From an uncultured Lachnospiraceae bacterium (GTDB taxonomy: Bacteria > Bacillota_A > Clostridia > Lachnospirales > Lachnospiraceae): a stretch of DNA of 14,693 nucleotides. The notes under the pieces were generated by a model, which saw only the letters and a program-made list of their open reading frames with translations, was not told where the DNA came from and ran no database searches. Numbering within the stretch: position 1 is the stretch's first letter; each line of letters opens with the position of its first letter. Below, one piece after another: positions 1 to 7,326 of the stretch. The position numbers and the translations under genes are program-made. Location: the NCBI GenBank assembly GCA_902796775.1, contig CADBQK010000203.1, forward strand, positions 1 to 14,693. The letters are read 5' to 3'.

Positions 1-39
1 CAGGATTGCCGGGTCAGGCTGTTTCGTGTTAGAATGTAA
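1..39 (+). other. Possible 3' end of an upstream plus-strand gene
   Basis: Frame 1 is open from the left edge and stops at TAA 37-39, one base before the terminator stem begins. A gene ending directly at its terminator recurs elsewhere in this window, so this could be the last 12 codons of an unseen gene. The other two plus frames also stop within the first 54 bases, so the frame cannot be decided and no product can be named. Confidence 0.25.
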
Positions 40-60
40 CAGGCAGACTGCCTGATTTTT
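40..60 (+). terminator. Intrinsic terminator upstream of glpK
   Basis: A CAGGC/GCCTG stem (40-44 with 50-54) within a perfect palindrome is followed by A and five T residues at 56-60. The T-run lies only on the plus-strand side, so it should end a plus-strand transcript entering from the left. It separates that unit from glpK. Confidence 0.7.
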
Positions 61-204
61 CAATCTCATCCAAAGAGAAGGCGTGTCTGTTGCGGGGACA
101 GAAAAATGCGCCTGAAGTGAGTCTTAAATGTGCTGGTGAAAACAGCAGGAAAGAACAACGGAAGGGTAAAGGCAATGACATATAAAGTCACAAAGGATAA
201 AGAA
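61..204 (+). other. glpK leader region, no clear promoter
   Basis: This stretch lies between the upstream terminator and the preferred glpK start. I found no convincing -35/-10 pair. A small hairpin (TCTGT 86-90 with ACAGA 98-102) is present. Two in-frame upstream start codons, GTG 130 and ATG 175, would extend GlpK into this region. Confidence 0.4.
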
Positions 205-1740
205 ATGGTACAGGGGAAAGAAAAACGTTATGTGATGGCGCTTGATCAGGGAACAACCAGTTCCCGCTGTATTTTGTTTGATTATGCAGGCAGGATCTGC
301 AGTGCAGCACAAAAGGAATTTACACAATATTATCCTCAGCCGGGATGGGTGGAGCACGATGCTCAGGAAATCTGGTCGACTCAGCTGGAAGTGGCGGTGA
401 AGGCTATGGAAAAAGCCGGGGTAAAGGCCGGAGATATTGCCGGGATCGGGATTACGAACCAGCGGGAGACCACCATTGTCTGGGATAAAGAGACGGGAAA
501 GCCGGTATGTCCTGCGATTGTCTGGCAGTGCCGCCGGACTGCACAGATGGTCGAGGCTGTTGCAGAGCAGGGCTGGGGAGATCTGATCCGGGAAAAGACC
601 GGGCTGGTACCGGATGCCTATTTTTCTGCCAGCAAGATTGCCTGGATCCTGGAACATATAAAAGGAGCCCGCAGGAGAGCTGAGAAAGGGGAGCTGCTCT
701 TTGGGACAGTGGATACCTGGCTGATCTGGAATCTGACAGGGGGCCGTGTGCATGTGACAGACTATACGAATGCTTCCCGTACGATGCTTTTTGATATTCA
801 CAAGCTATGCTGGGACGAAGAGCTCCTGAAACTGTTTAAGATCCCATCTTCCATGATGCCGCAGGTCAGGCCATCCAGCTGTATTTACGGATATTCGGAT
901 CCGGAGCTTTTGGGAGGGGAGATTCCGATTGCAGGTGCAGCGGGAGACCAGCAGGCTGCCCTTTTCGGACAATGCTGTTTTGAAAAGGGAGATGTGAAAA
1001 ACACGTATGGCACCGGAAGTTTTATCCTGATGAATACGGGAAAGGAAGCAGTTTCATCCAGTCATGGCCTGCTGACAACGATTGCTGCGGGCGATTCTGA
1101 GCAGGTAGATTATGCTCTTGAGGGGAGTGTTTTTGTTGCCGGTGCAGCGATCCAGTGGCTGAGGGATGGTATGCGTCTGGTCGATACTTCTCCGCAATCT
1201 GAAGAGTATGCAAAGAAAGTGCCGGATACACAAGGCTTGTATATAGTGCCGGCTTTTACGGGAATGGGAGCTCCATACTGGAATCCCGATGCAAGGGGAG
1301 TTGTCGTAGGAATTACCCGCGGGACCGCCAGAGAGCATTTTGTGCGGGCGGCACTGGAAGCGATCTGCTATCAGTCACACGATGTGATCCATGCGATGGA
1401 AGAGGATATCGGACGCAAGCTGGGGAGCCTGAAAGTAGATGGAGGCGCCAGTGCCAATGATCTGCTCATGCAGTTCCAGGCGGATATCGAGGATGTTTCT
1501 GCCTGCCGGCCTGCCTGCATCGAGACCACAGCTCTGGGAGCAGCTTATCTGGCCGGCCTTGCAGTGGGTTACTGGAAGGATAAAAAAGAGCTGGCTGAAA
1601 ACTGGCAGATTGAAAAGACCTTTACACCCCGGATGGATGCATCACACCGGGAGGCCCTGCTGAGAGGCTGGCACCGCGCTGTCCGGATGGCACTGATCTG
1701 GGCTCAGGACAGTAAGCATGCAGAGGATCAACAGAATTAA
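205..1740 (+). CDS. glpK: Glycerol kinase
   Basis: Cytoplasmic FGGY-family kinase that phosphorylates glycerol with ATP to sn-glycerol 3-phosphate. The protein matches E. coli GlpK nearly end to end. It has the phosphate loop DQGTTSSR (residues 14-21), GITNQRETT with the glycerol-contacting Arg-Glu, WQCRRT, the [11 protein letters not shown] block with catalytic Asp-Gln, and the C-terminal [18 protein letters not shown] signature. At 511 residues it is slightly longer than the usual ~500. I chose ATG 205 because AAAGGA lies 8 bases upstream and the conserved [10 protein letters not shown] begins just after it. ATG 175 (GGAAGGG upstream) and GTG 130 are in-frame alternatives that only add a non-conserved N-terminus. 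The His that HPr phosphorylates in Bacillus and Enterococcus GlpK appears to be Glu234 here. No glpF or glpD is adjacent. The gene converges on the response regulator and shares its terminator. Confidence 0.97.
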   Translation: MVQGKEKRYVMALDQGTTSSRCILFDYAGRICSAAQKEFTQYYPQPGWVEHDAQEIWSTQLEVAVKAMEKAGVKAGDIAGIGITNQRETTIVWDKETGKPVCPAIVWQCRRTAQMVEAVAEQGWGDLIREKTGLVPDAYFSASKIAWILEHIKGARRRAEKGELLFGTVDTWLIWNLTGGRVHVTDYTNASRTMLFDIHKLCWDEELLKLFKIPSSMMPQVRPSSCIYGYSDPELLGGEIPIAGAAGDQQAALFGQCCFEKGDVKNTYGTGSFILMNTGKEAVSSSHGLLTTIAAGDSEQVDYALEGSVFVAGAAIQWLRDGMRLVDTSPQSEEYAKKVPDTQGLYIVPAFTGMGAPYWNPDARGVVVGITRGTAREHFVRAALEAICYQSHDVIHAMEEDIGRKLGSLKVDGGASANDLLMQFQADIEDVSACRPACIETTALGAAYLAGLAVGYWKDKKELAENWQIEKTFTPRMDASHREALLRGWHRAVRMALIWAQDSKHAEDQQN

Positions 1741-1754
1741 CGCTTTTGAAAACA

Positions 1755-1782
1755 AAAGGGGCTGAATCAGATCAGCCCCTTT
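1755..1782. terminator. Convergent terminator between glpK and the response regulator
   Basis: A perfect 11-bp stem (1755-1765 with 1772-1782) encloses a 6-base loop. On the minus strand it is followed by TTTTGTTTTC, a good T-tract; on the plus strand only TTT follows inside the stem end. It is therefore best as the terminator of the two-component operon, with glpK probably using it too. The response regulator stop codon (1767-1769) lies in the loop, and its last codons form one arm. Confidence 0.8.
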
Positions 1783-2480
1783 CGAATGCGGTACAATAAA
1801 CGTGGACGCCCGCCTGTACGGTAATCAACGACACTGTCTACTTTGTCGATTTCAATCAGATAATTCATATAGCGGCGGACGGTTACTTTGGACAGGCTGC
1901 AAAGCTGAGAGAGCTGGTCGCAGGTAAAAAGTACGTCCGGTTTTTCTTTGAGACGTTCAAGAAGGATATGGAGAGTTTCAGCCTGGATTCCCTTTTCCAT
2001 CTCATGCGGGATATTGCCGGTCCTGCTTCTGGAAACAGCAGGATGTGCGAGATTTCCATGAACCAGACGATCCACCTCATCCTGGGAGAGTTCGGATTTG
2101 TTTTCCAAAAGCTGCTGTTTTTGGATATGTTTTTCCACTGCCTGCCGGAAACGTTCAAATTCAAAGGGCTTCACAAGGTAGTCGATGACTCCAAGGTGCA
2201 TGGCTTCCTGGATCTGAGCACTCGAGTTGGCTGCAGTGATCATGATGACATCACAGTCACAATTTTCCTGACGAAGGATGTGCAGCAGCTGCAGACCGGA
2301 TAGTCCCGGCATGTACTGATCGAGAACGATCAGATCCGGGTCTTCCTTCCGGACAGTTTCCAGGGCGCTGTTTCCGTCTGCGCAGATACCGGTAATCTCA
2401 ATACCGGGGATCTGCTGCAGGTACAGGTAATTAATCTTGGCAACCATAGGGTCATCTTCCACTATCAGGGTTTTGATCAT
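1767..2480 (-). CDS. CitB/DcuR-family response regulator
   Basis: DNA-binding partner of the histidine kinase encoded just upstream. The 237-residue protein has an N-terminal receiver domain with the acidic pair Asp9-Asp10, phospho-acceptor Asp54 in LDQYMPG, Thr82 and Lys104 in YLVKPF. A C-terminal helix-turn-helix around residues 186-212 (LCSLSKVTVRRYMNYLIE) is followed by the GGRPRLLYR wing typical of the CitB/DcuR/MalR group. The start at 2480 is set by AAAGGAG upstream and by the receiver beginning MIKTLIVEDD; a longer open frame upstream only shadows the kinase gene. It lies 32 bases behind the kinase stop, so they are one operon. Family members control carboxylate transport and metabolism genes, so the 2HCT transporter is the likely target (inference). 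Confidence 0.93.
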   Translation of the reverse strand: MIKTLIVEDDPMVAKINYLYLQQIPGIEITGICADGNSALETVRKEDPDLIVLDQYMPGLSGLQLLHILRQENCDCDVIMITAANSSAQIQEAMHLGVIDYLVKPFEFERFRQAVEKHIQKQQLLENKSELSQDEVDRLVHGNLAHPAVSRSRTGNIPHEMEKGIQAETLHILLERLKEKPDVLFTCDQLSQLCSLSKVTVRRYMNYLIEIDKVDSVVDYRTGGRPRLLYRIRKGLI

Positions 2481-2512
2481 AAAGCAAGGCTCCTTTGATA
2501 GTAATCCGTTTT

Positions 2513-4141
2513 TTAGATGGTTCTCTGATTTCGTATGGTGACAGTGATCGAAGTTCCCTCTCCTGGTTCCGAGATGATTTCCAGGTTTCCGCCGGTACTG
2601 TCCACAATATTCCGGATCAGCCTCATGCCGATTCCGTGCCCTTCTCCCTTGGTCGTGTAGCCCTGACCAAGGATCCGGCTGATGGCATCTTCGTCCATAC
2701 CGCATCCATTGTCATCTACCATGATGATGAGGGCTTCGCCTTCTTGTAAATATACACTGACTGTATGGTCGCGATTTGGTACGTCCTGAAAGGAATCAAA
2801 CGCATTCTCGATCAGGTTGCCAATGATTGTGACCAGATCTCTGGAGGGAAGGAAATTGCTTTTCTCCGCAAGGCTGCTTCCTTTTGTCAGAGAGAGCGTG
2901 ATATCCCGCTCTCTGGCGATGCCAAGTTTTCCGAGCAGCAGAGCGGCGACCATTTTGTTCTGGATGGAATTCTGGATCAGAGACCGTTCTTCACTGTCAA
3001 GAGTACCTTCCTGGATATAGGAAATTGCTTCCTCCGTTTCGCCCAGCTGCAGAAGTCCGAGGATTACATGCATCCGGTTACTGTTCTCGTGCGTGATCGC
3101 CCGCAGGGAGGCAAGGATCTGGTTGACACCGGTAAGCTGTTCAGCCATACGGATTGTTTCAGTCTGGTCGCTGAGCAGGATCAGGGAGCCATCGGCATTA
3201 CCGTGATTCCTGACTGGGATGATGTTCATCAGCAGATGACGGCTGTCAATGACCACTCTTTTTGCAGTCACTGTTTTTCCGGATCCAATATCCGGCGGTA
3301 TGTTCTGAAGAATATCACTGGCAGCAAAAGCCTGTGCGATGTCAGGATCTTCATATATATTTGCACTTTCTTCAGCAGAGGCGGTTTTGCAGCCCAGGAT
3401 ATCTCTTGCCATTTTATTAGCATAGATGCAGGTGCCGTTCGGACTGATCCGGATGATCCCCTCTTCCATACTGTCAAGGACATCTGCCTGTTTCAGGAAC
3501 ATGCTGGCAATCTGAGGCGGTTCAAAGCCAAGGAGCTGCCGCCTTATCCTTTTGGAAAGCAGGTAGACAGCTGCCAGGGATACCAGAAGGGCAATTACGA
3601 AAATACAGGCAAAAATCTGAATCTGTTCCCATTTGATACGTTTTACAGAGCGGGTATAGGTGCTGACCATCAGGAAACCGGCAGGCTGGCCGTCCTGGTC
3701 TGTCATGGAGAGGAAGCCCCTTCTCTGGTATTCACGGGTGCCTTTTCCATCGGTCATGTAGAAATCGGATCCATTCAGCGCCGGTCCTTCATCGCCTCCC
3801 TGGAACTGCTGACCGATCAGGCTGTGGTCCGGGTGGTACATCCGCAGGTCATCGGGCCCGACAAGGACGATGTAATCAATATTATTATCATAGGAAACAA
3901 TGCTGTCCAGATACACCATGGCGGTTTCAGATATTTCACCAGTCTTAAAGGTGTCCAGAACCAGAGGCTCCTGTGAAAGGCTGCGGATCATAGTGGAAAT
4001 ATTCCGGTCTATGTCCCGCTGAGTCGAGCTGATATGAAAGGCCAGGGAAGTCAGAACAGATAGAAAAGTAATCAGGATCAGGACGATCAAAAAGGAGAGC
4101 GTGATTCTGCCTGTCAGCGTCAGCTGTTTCTTTTTGGCCAT
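2513..4141 (-). CDS. CitA/DcuS-family sensor histidine kinase
   Basis: Membrane sensor of 542 residues. Order of parts: TM1 about 12-36; extracytoplasmic PAS/Cache-like sensor about 37-172; TM2 about 175-197; cytoplasmic PAS about 215-325; then the kinase core. The sensor carries YHPD (102-105) and a downstream GGDEGPAL, the pattern seen in the citrate/dicarboxylate-binding sensors CitA, DcuS and MalK. The H-box has phospho-acceptor His351 in ITHENSNRMHVILGLLQ; the N-box is GNLIENAFDS (441-450), followed by DDNGCGMDE and GHGIG. The start at 4141 has AAAGGAGAC placed correctly. All catalytic motifs are intact. The ligand is probably citrate, malate or a similar acid, but the sequence alone does not say which. 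It forms an operon with the response regulator, and a candidate promoter lies just upstream. Confidence 0.94.
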   Translation of the reverse strand: MAKKKQLTLTGRITLSFLIVLILITFLSVLTSLAFHISSTQRDIDRNISTMIRSLSQEPLVLDTFKTGEISETAMVYLDSIVSYDNNIDYIVLVGPDDLRMYHPDHSLIGQQFQGGDEGPALNGSDFYMTDGKGTREYQRRGFLSMTDQDGQPAGFLMVSTYTRSVKRIKWEQIQIFACIFVIALLVSLAAVYLLSKRIRRQLLGFEPPQIASMFLKQADVLDSMEEGIIRISPNGTCIYANKMARDILGCKTASAEESANIYEDPDIAQAFAASDILQNIPPDIGSGKTVTAKRVVIDSRHLLMNIIPVRNHGNADGSLILLSDQTETIRMAEQLTGVNQILASLRAITHENSNRMHVILGLLQLGETEEAISYIQEGTLDSEERSLIQNSIQNKMVAALLLGKLGIARERDITLSLTKGSSLAEKSNFLPSRDLVTIIGNLIENAFDSFQDVPNRDHTVSVYLQEGEALIIMVDDNGCGMDEDAISRILGQGYTTKGEGHGIGMRLIRNIVDSTGGNLEIISEPGEGTSITVTIRNQRTI

Positions 4142-4190
4142 TTTTGTCTCCTTTCTTACTGCTGCCCGTAATCACGAAATGGATTATTTT

Positions 4191-4199
4191 ATTATAACA
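4191..4199 (-). promoter_or_regulatory. Candidate extended -10 promoter of the kinase/regulator operon
   Basis: On the minus strand TGTTATAAT fits the extended -10 form TGnTATAAT exactly, 49 bases upstream of the kinase start. The -35 position has no good TTGACA match. Instead it overlaps the inverted repeat at 4208-4227. This would let the sensor pair be transcribed apart from the transporter. Confidence 0.5.
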
Positions 4200-4207
4200 C
4201 ACATATA

Positions 4208-4232
4208 CCCGGCATTGTATTGCCGGGTTTTT
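4208..4232 (+). terminator. Plus-oriented hairpin with T-run, or operator, in the transporter/kinase gap
   Basis: CCCGGCA (4208-4214) pairs perfectly with TGCCGGG (4221-4227) across a 6-base loop, followed on the plus strand by TTTTT (4228-4232). By form it is an intrinsic terminator for plus-strand transcription, yet both flanking genes are on the minus strand. It also covers the -35 area of the candidate kinase promoter, so it may be a regulator-binding palindrome instead. Confidence 0.5.
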
Positions 4233-4241
4233 CAGGAAAGG

Positions 4242-4269
4242 GGCAGCTGCACCTTCTGGCGCAGCTGCC
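4242..4269 (-). terminator. Probable transporter terminator, weak T-tract
   Basis: GGCAGCTGC (4242-4250) pairs with GCAGCTGCC (4261-4269), a 9-bp perfect stem with a 10-base loop, 20 bases past the transporter stop. On the minus strand CCTTTCCTG follows, a poor T-tract. Partial read-through into the kinase is therefore plausible. Confidence 0.45.
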
Positions 4270-4289
4270 GGATCTATTCTTATGAGAGC

Positions 4290-5579
4290 TTATCCGAAAA
4301 AGATCGGAACAAGGAAGGATGCCAGCAGAATGATAAATGCACCGCCCAGTCGGGAAGAAATCTGAGCGAAAGGCATCAGCTTCATACGCTTGGAAGCCAT
4401 CAGTACTGCTACGTCGCCGGTACCGCCCATGTTAGCCATGCAAAGGCCGGCGGTGATTGCAGCTTCGATCGGGTAGAAACCAACCAGTCTTCCGATGATG
4501 CCTGCGCCAAGAACAGCACCAAGAACTACGAAGAATACCAGGATAACGTAGGTAGGTGTCAGAGCGGAGATGATCTGTCCCATATCGGTGTAGGCGATAC
4601 CAATGCCCAGCATCAGGGCAGATGTCCAGTTCTTTGCGACAAATTCATACCAGACAGCCGCTGCATTCTCATATTTTTCCGGAACAAAGCCAATAACTTT
4701 GGCAGCTGCAACGGAAAGGATCATCCAGGCATACGCATGAATGCTCAGTCCAAGTTTTCCAATCAGGAATGCGATGATGTTGCCTACTGCGAAGAAAGTG
4801 GCAGCTACTGCAAGACCGGTAGCGTAATCGCCGATGCCCTTTGCAACAGGAGTAACTTCCTCACTCTTGAGGGATGCATCATCACTGATAACCAGCTCGC
4901 CGTTTCCGGTGAGAGCCGGGAACATATTGCCGACACGGTTGAGGATACCGCCGAAAACGATAGCAACAGCATTGCCCAGAGCTACAGCCGGGACCAGACG
5001 GCTGAGAATCTGCTCTGCAGGGATGCCCAGGGCTCCCTCAAATACTTTGGCAATCGGAACTGCGCCGGCGCCCATGCCGCCGCCCATGATCGGGATACCG
5101 ATGTAGGCGATGGATTCTGCAGGAGCCATTCCAAAGAGATTGCCGAAAAGGGAAACCAGGATCAGTGCCATACCGACAGAGCCGATAATGCAGGGCAGAT
5201 AGCGGATGGCCGCTTTGATCAGAAGCTGACGGTTCATACCAAGGATAGAGCCCGTGATCAGGGCTGCGATATAAAAATCAAGAAATCCATTGGTAGTCAT
5301 GAAAGATGTGCAGGTATCTGTAACAGACTGCGGGATAATATGCCAGTAGACAAGAGCGGCACCGCCGAAAATACAGACGATTGCTCCGCCGCCGAGGAAG
5401 GTCTTGATGATCGGGGCATTATTGCCGATAATATTCAGCAGTTCACCAAAAATCATCAGGAACAGGAACGCGCCGATCATGCCGGAGGGAAGGACGCCTA
5501 GTGCGCAGGCTATGGCTGTAATCACTGCGATGATTGCGAACACTTTTACATCGATTCCCATGATTTTGAGATCTTTCAT
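4290..5579 (-). CDS. 2-hydroxycarboxylate transporter (2HCT family, CitS/MaeN/CimH type)
   Basis: Multi-spanning membrane carrier of 429 residues for citrate, malate or related 2-hydroxycarboxylates, normally Na+- or H+-coupled or exchanging with lactate. Diagnostic features are the two glycine-rich re-entrant loop motifs, GGGMGAGAVP (166-175) and MANMGGTGDVAVL (381-393), plus the C-terminal block KLMPFAQISSRLGG whose Arg410 and the earlier Arg398 fit the substrate-contacting arginines known in CitS. Length matches the family. The start at 5579 is chosen for AAAGGAGGT six bases upstream; an upstream in-frame start adds 13 polar residues without support. The neighbouring CitA/CitB-type pair on the same strand is probably its regulator. 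No citrate lyase or malic enzyme gene is nearby, so the exact substrate stays open. Confidence 0.92.
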   Translation of the reverse strand: MKDLKIMGIDVKVFAIIAVITAIACALGVLPSGMIGAFLFLMIFGELLNIIGNNAPIIKTFLGGGAIVCIFGGAALVYWHIIPQSVTDTCTSFMTTNGFLDFYIAALITGSILGMNRQLLIKAAIRYLPCIIGSVGMALILVSLFGNLFGMAPAESIAYIGIPIMGGGMGAGAVPIAKVFEGALGIPAEQILSRLVPAVALGNAVAIVFGGILNRVGNMFPALTGNGELVISDDASLKSEEVTPVAKGIGDYATGLAVAATFFAVGNIIAFLIGKLGLSIHAYAWMILSVAAAKVIGFVPEKYENAAAVWYEFVAKNWTSALMLGIGIAYTDMGQIISALTPTYVILVFFVVLGAVLGAGIIGRLVGFYPIEAAITAGLCMANMGGTGDVAVLMASKRMKLMPFAQISSRLGGAFIILLASFLVPIFFG

Positions 5580-5957
5580 AGCTACCTCCTTTATACAAGC
5601 CAGAAAAAAGGAACTCATTGAGCTGTCTGCAGTAGTCGGACTGCAAGACTCTCTGTGTTCTCACACCTTATCATGGCTTGGAAAAAGGAAAAAGCATTGC
5701 AAGGTAAAGAAAACCTTTTGAAACTAAAAAAAATGAAAATAAAAAAATATTTAAAAATTTTGTTTTAGATGCAATAAAACAGGATCCTTGTGCATTTACT
5801 GTATAGAAAGGGACAGCAAAGCAGAAATAGAAAAACGACCAGAAGAATCCCTTTCACTATCATTGCCCCGGCGATAAAACAATAAGAGGGGACTGCCGGG
5901 CATGAAAAACAGCAGCCCGGAGACAGGATTCAGATCAGATCAGAAAGGAAAGAAACA
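5580..5957. promoter_or_regulatory. Intergenic control region between transporter and PepSY gene
   Basis: This 378-base gap separates divergent genes. Bases 5716-5768 are almost pure A/T, with runs of A on the plus strand. Response regulators of the CitB/DcuR group are known to bind A/T-rich sites, so this is a candidate binding tract for the adjacent regulator (inference). I could not assign convincing -35/-10 pairs to either gene. Nearer the PepSY start are a short GC-rich hairpin (CCGGGC 5896-5901 with GCCCGG 5915-5920) and a CAGAT direct repeat (5931-5943). A 29-codon open frame at 5902 is too short and unsupported to call. Confidence 0.45.
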
Positions 5958-6506
5958 ATGGAAAAGAGGACAGGTTTGGCAGGAAAATTGACGATGGCTG
6001 TGTTTGCAGTCGTGATGATGCTGGCAGTGCTTCCGTTTATGATGCCGGGACGCAGTACGGCATATGCAGCTGCAGTGAAAAACGTGACAAAAGCTAAAAC
6101 GATTGCCCTTAAAGATGCGGGATTTAAAGAAAGCGCTGTCACCATTAAGAAAGCGGTACTGGATAAAGAAGATAACGAGTGGGAGATCAAATTCCAGAAG
6201 GGTGATTATAAATACGAGTATACGATCAGCGCTAAAAACGGGCGGATCGAAGAAAAAGACTATGAAATCATTACTGTAAAGAAATCATCCGGCCAAAAAC
6301 AGATTTCTAAGAGCAAAGCGAAGAAAATTGCTTTGAAGGGTGCAAAGCAGTCAGCCGTGAAAAAGCTGAAGATCAAGAAAAAGACCTATAGAAGCAAAGC
6401 AAAGGTTTGGGAAGTTTCCTTTAAAAAAGGAAAAGGCGAATGGGAATACAAGATCGACCGTTATTCCGGCAAGATCCTGGAAATGGAATACGAATATAAT
6501 AAGTAA
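5958..6506 (+). CDS. Secreted PepSY-domain protein
   Basis: A 182-residue exported protein. Residues 1-38 form a signal peptide: a basic start, a hydrophobic core, and the AYAAA cleavage region. Two PepSY-like repeats follow (about 43-105 and 117-180). Each has an Ala-Lys-rich helix, then WEIKF/WEVSF strands, then EYTI/EYKI and an NGRI/SGKI turn, which is the classic PepSY pattern. PepSY domains are associated with inhibition of extracellular peptidases, but here no target is visible. The mature protein is very Lys-rich. AAAGGAAAG upstream of ATG 5958 serves as ribosome binding site. The next gene is the ECF sigma factor on the same strand, so it might belong to that regulon (inference). Confidence 0.85.
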   Translation: MEKRTGLAGKLTMAVFAVVMMLAVLPFMMPGRSTAYAAAVKNVTKAKTIALKDAGFKESAVTIKKAVLDKEDNEWEIKFQKGDYKYEYTISAKNGRIEEKDYEIITVKKSSGQKQISKSKAKKIALKGAKQSAVKKLKIKKKTYRSKAKVWEVSFKKGKGEWEYKIDRYSGKILEMEYEYNK

Positions 6507-6557
6507 ACCAGAAGAAGAGCAAACTACAGCTTTACAGCCCCGAAGCACAGTTAAAGA

Positions 6558-6587
6558 TTGACAGAAGCTTGCTCTGATGAGTATCAT
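6558..6587 (+). promoter_or_regulatory. Near-consensus sigma-A promoter ahead of the sigma-factor operon
   Basis: A perfect TTGACA (6558-6563) is followed 18 bases later by TATCAT (6582-6587), five of six matches to the -10 consensus. Transcription would start near 6594 and meet the strong terminator at 6672-6711, giving an RNA of about 115-120 bases unless read-through occurs into the sigma-factor gene. Confidence 0.6.
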
Positions 6588-6593
6588 AGTAAA

Positions 6594-6711
6594 AGAGTAA
6601 CGATTCAGTTGCAAATAGAGGGAAAAACCACATTCACCATCTGTTTGAAGGATGGAGATGGAGAAAACAGGAAGGGCAAGGCAGAGGGGCTGCTGTCTTG
6701 CCCTTGTTTTT
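6594..6711 (+). ncRNA. Putative short leader RNA or small RNA
   Basis: The stretch is bounded by a good promoter and a strong terminator and contains no credible coding frame. An internal hairpin (CCATC 6637-6641 with GATGG 6651-6655) precedes the terminator. It could be an attenuated 5' leader of the sigma operon or an independent small RNA. This is inferred from layout only. Confidence 0.35.
6672..6711 (+). terminator. Strong intrinsic terminator between PepSY and sigma genes
   Basis: AAGGGCAAG (6672-6680) pairs with CTTGCCCTT (6697-6705). The stem extends inward by a G-T wobble and three more pairs. TTTTT follows at 6707-6711. It lies inside the longest open frame of the sigma gene, which argues that the real start is downstream of it. 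Confidence 0.85.
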
Positions 6712-6722
6712 AACAAGAAGAA

Positions 6723-6728
6723 TATAAT
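6723..6728 (+). promoter_or_regulatory. Candidate -10 box close to the sigma-factor start
   Basis: A perfect TATAAT lies 25 bases upstream of the sigma-factor GTG. The best -35 candidate, TTGCCC at 6698, is at a poor 19-base spacing and falls inside the terminator arm. If used, it would transcribe the sigma operon independently of the upstream terminator. Confidence 0.3.
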
Positions 6729-6753
6729 CAATAGATATAAGGAGGGAGAGGCA

Positions 6754-7326
6754 GTGCCTGGTGCAGCAGCTAGTCCCGGTATGACCGGTACTAACAAGGG
6801 AATGTTCTTAGACGAGAGCCTGTTCCCTCTGATTGCCGCCGGGGACGGTGATGCATTTCTCAGATTGTATGAACAGACACGTACCAGTGTGTATTCCTTC
6901 GCACTTTCCATGCTGCACAACAAGCATGAGGCGGAGGATGTCATGCAGGATACTTATCTGAAAATACGGATGAGTGCGCATCTTTACCAGCCGCGGGGAA
7001 AGCCTATGGCATGGGTGATCACCATCGTACGCAACTTGTGCCTGATGCGTTTGAGACAGGGAGCGTCGGATGTTTGGGAATTGATGGAAACAGATACTGT
7101 TGAGGAGCTGTCTTTTGATAATGTCCGCAGTGCAGAAGAGAGGATGGTACTAAAGACTGCTTTTCATGTGCTTTCAGAAACAGAGCTCCGCATTGTGATC
7201 CTGCATGCGGTGTCCGGCTTGAAACATCGGGAGATCGGAGATCTGCTCAAGATTCCGTTATCGACAGTTTTGTCCCGGTACAGCAGGGCAATCGGTAAGC
7301 TGAGAAAGGAGCTGAGGGCGGTATGA
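6754..7326 (+). CDS. ECF-type RNA polymerase sigma factor
   Basis: A 190-residue sigma-70 family protein with only regions 2 and 4. Region 2 spans about residues 25-103, with the core-binding/-10 block HNKHEAEDVMQDTYLKI and the PMAWVITIVRNLCLMRLR helix. Region 4 spans about 128-188, with LSETELRIVILHAVSGLKHREIG and a recognition helix near IPLSTVLSRYSRAIGKLRKEL. I chose GTG 6754 because AAGGAGGG lies seven bases upstream; the open frame extends back to 6652, but that extension crosses a strong terminator. Met codons at 6781 and 6802 are weaker alternatives. It overlaps the downstream anti-sigma gene by four bases (ATGA), indicating translational coupling. It should direct a small stress or envelope regulon, possibly including its own operon. 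Confidence 0.9.
   Translation: MPGAAASPGMTGTNKGMFLDESLFPLIAAGDGDAFLRLYEQTRTSVYSFALSMLHNKHEAEDVMQDTYLKIRMSAHLYQPRGKPMAWVITIVRNLCLMRLRQGASDVWELMETDTVEELSFDNVRSAEERMVLKTAFHVLSETELRIVILHAVSGLKHREIGDLLKIPLSTVLSRYSRAIGKLRKELRAV

Noticed and set aside
124..801. Open frame of 225 codons on the minus strand
   Set aside because: Antisense to the well-conserved N-terminal half of glycerol kinase; Pro/Leu/His-rich translation without features.
2765..3976. Open frame of 403 codons on the plus strand
   Set aside because: Antisense shadow of the histidine kinase, which has all catalytic boxes. The antisense translation has no family pattern.
4101..5501. Open frame of 466 codons on the plus strand
   Set aside because: Lies antisense to the 2HCT transporter, whose motifs and ribosome binding site are clear. 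Its translation is Cys/Asp/Ser-rich with no recognisable domain and no ribosome binding site.
5902..5991. 29-codon open frame overlapping the PepSY start, a possible leader peptide
   Set aside because: No good ribosome binding site and no distinctive composition; overlap with the real gene in another frame explains it.
6652..6753. N-terminal extension of the sigma factor from ATG 6652
   Set aside because: It would be coded across a strong terminator and lacks conserved sequence; GTG 6754 has an excellent ribosome binding site.
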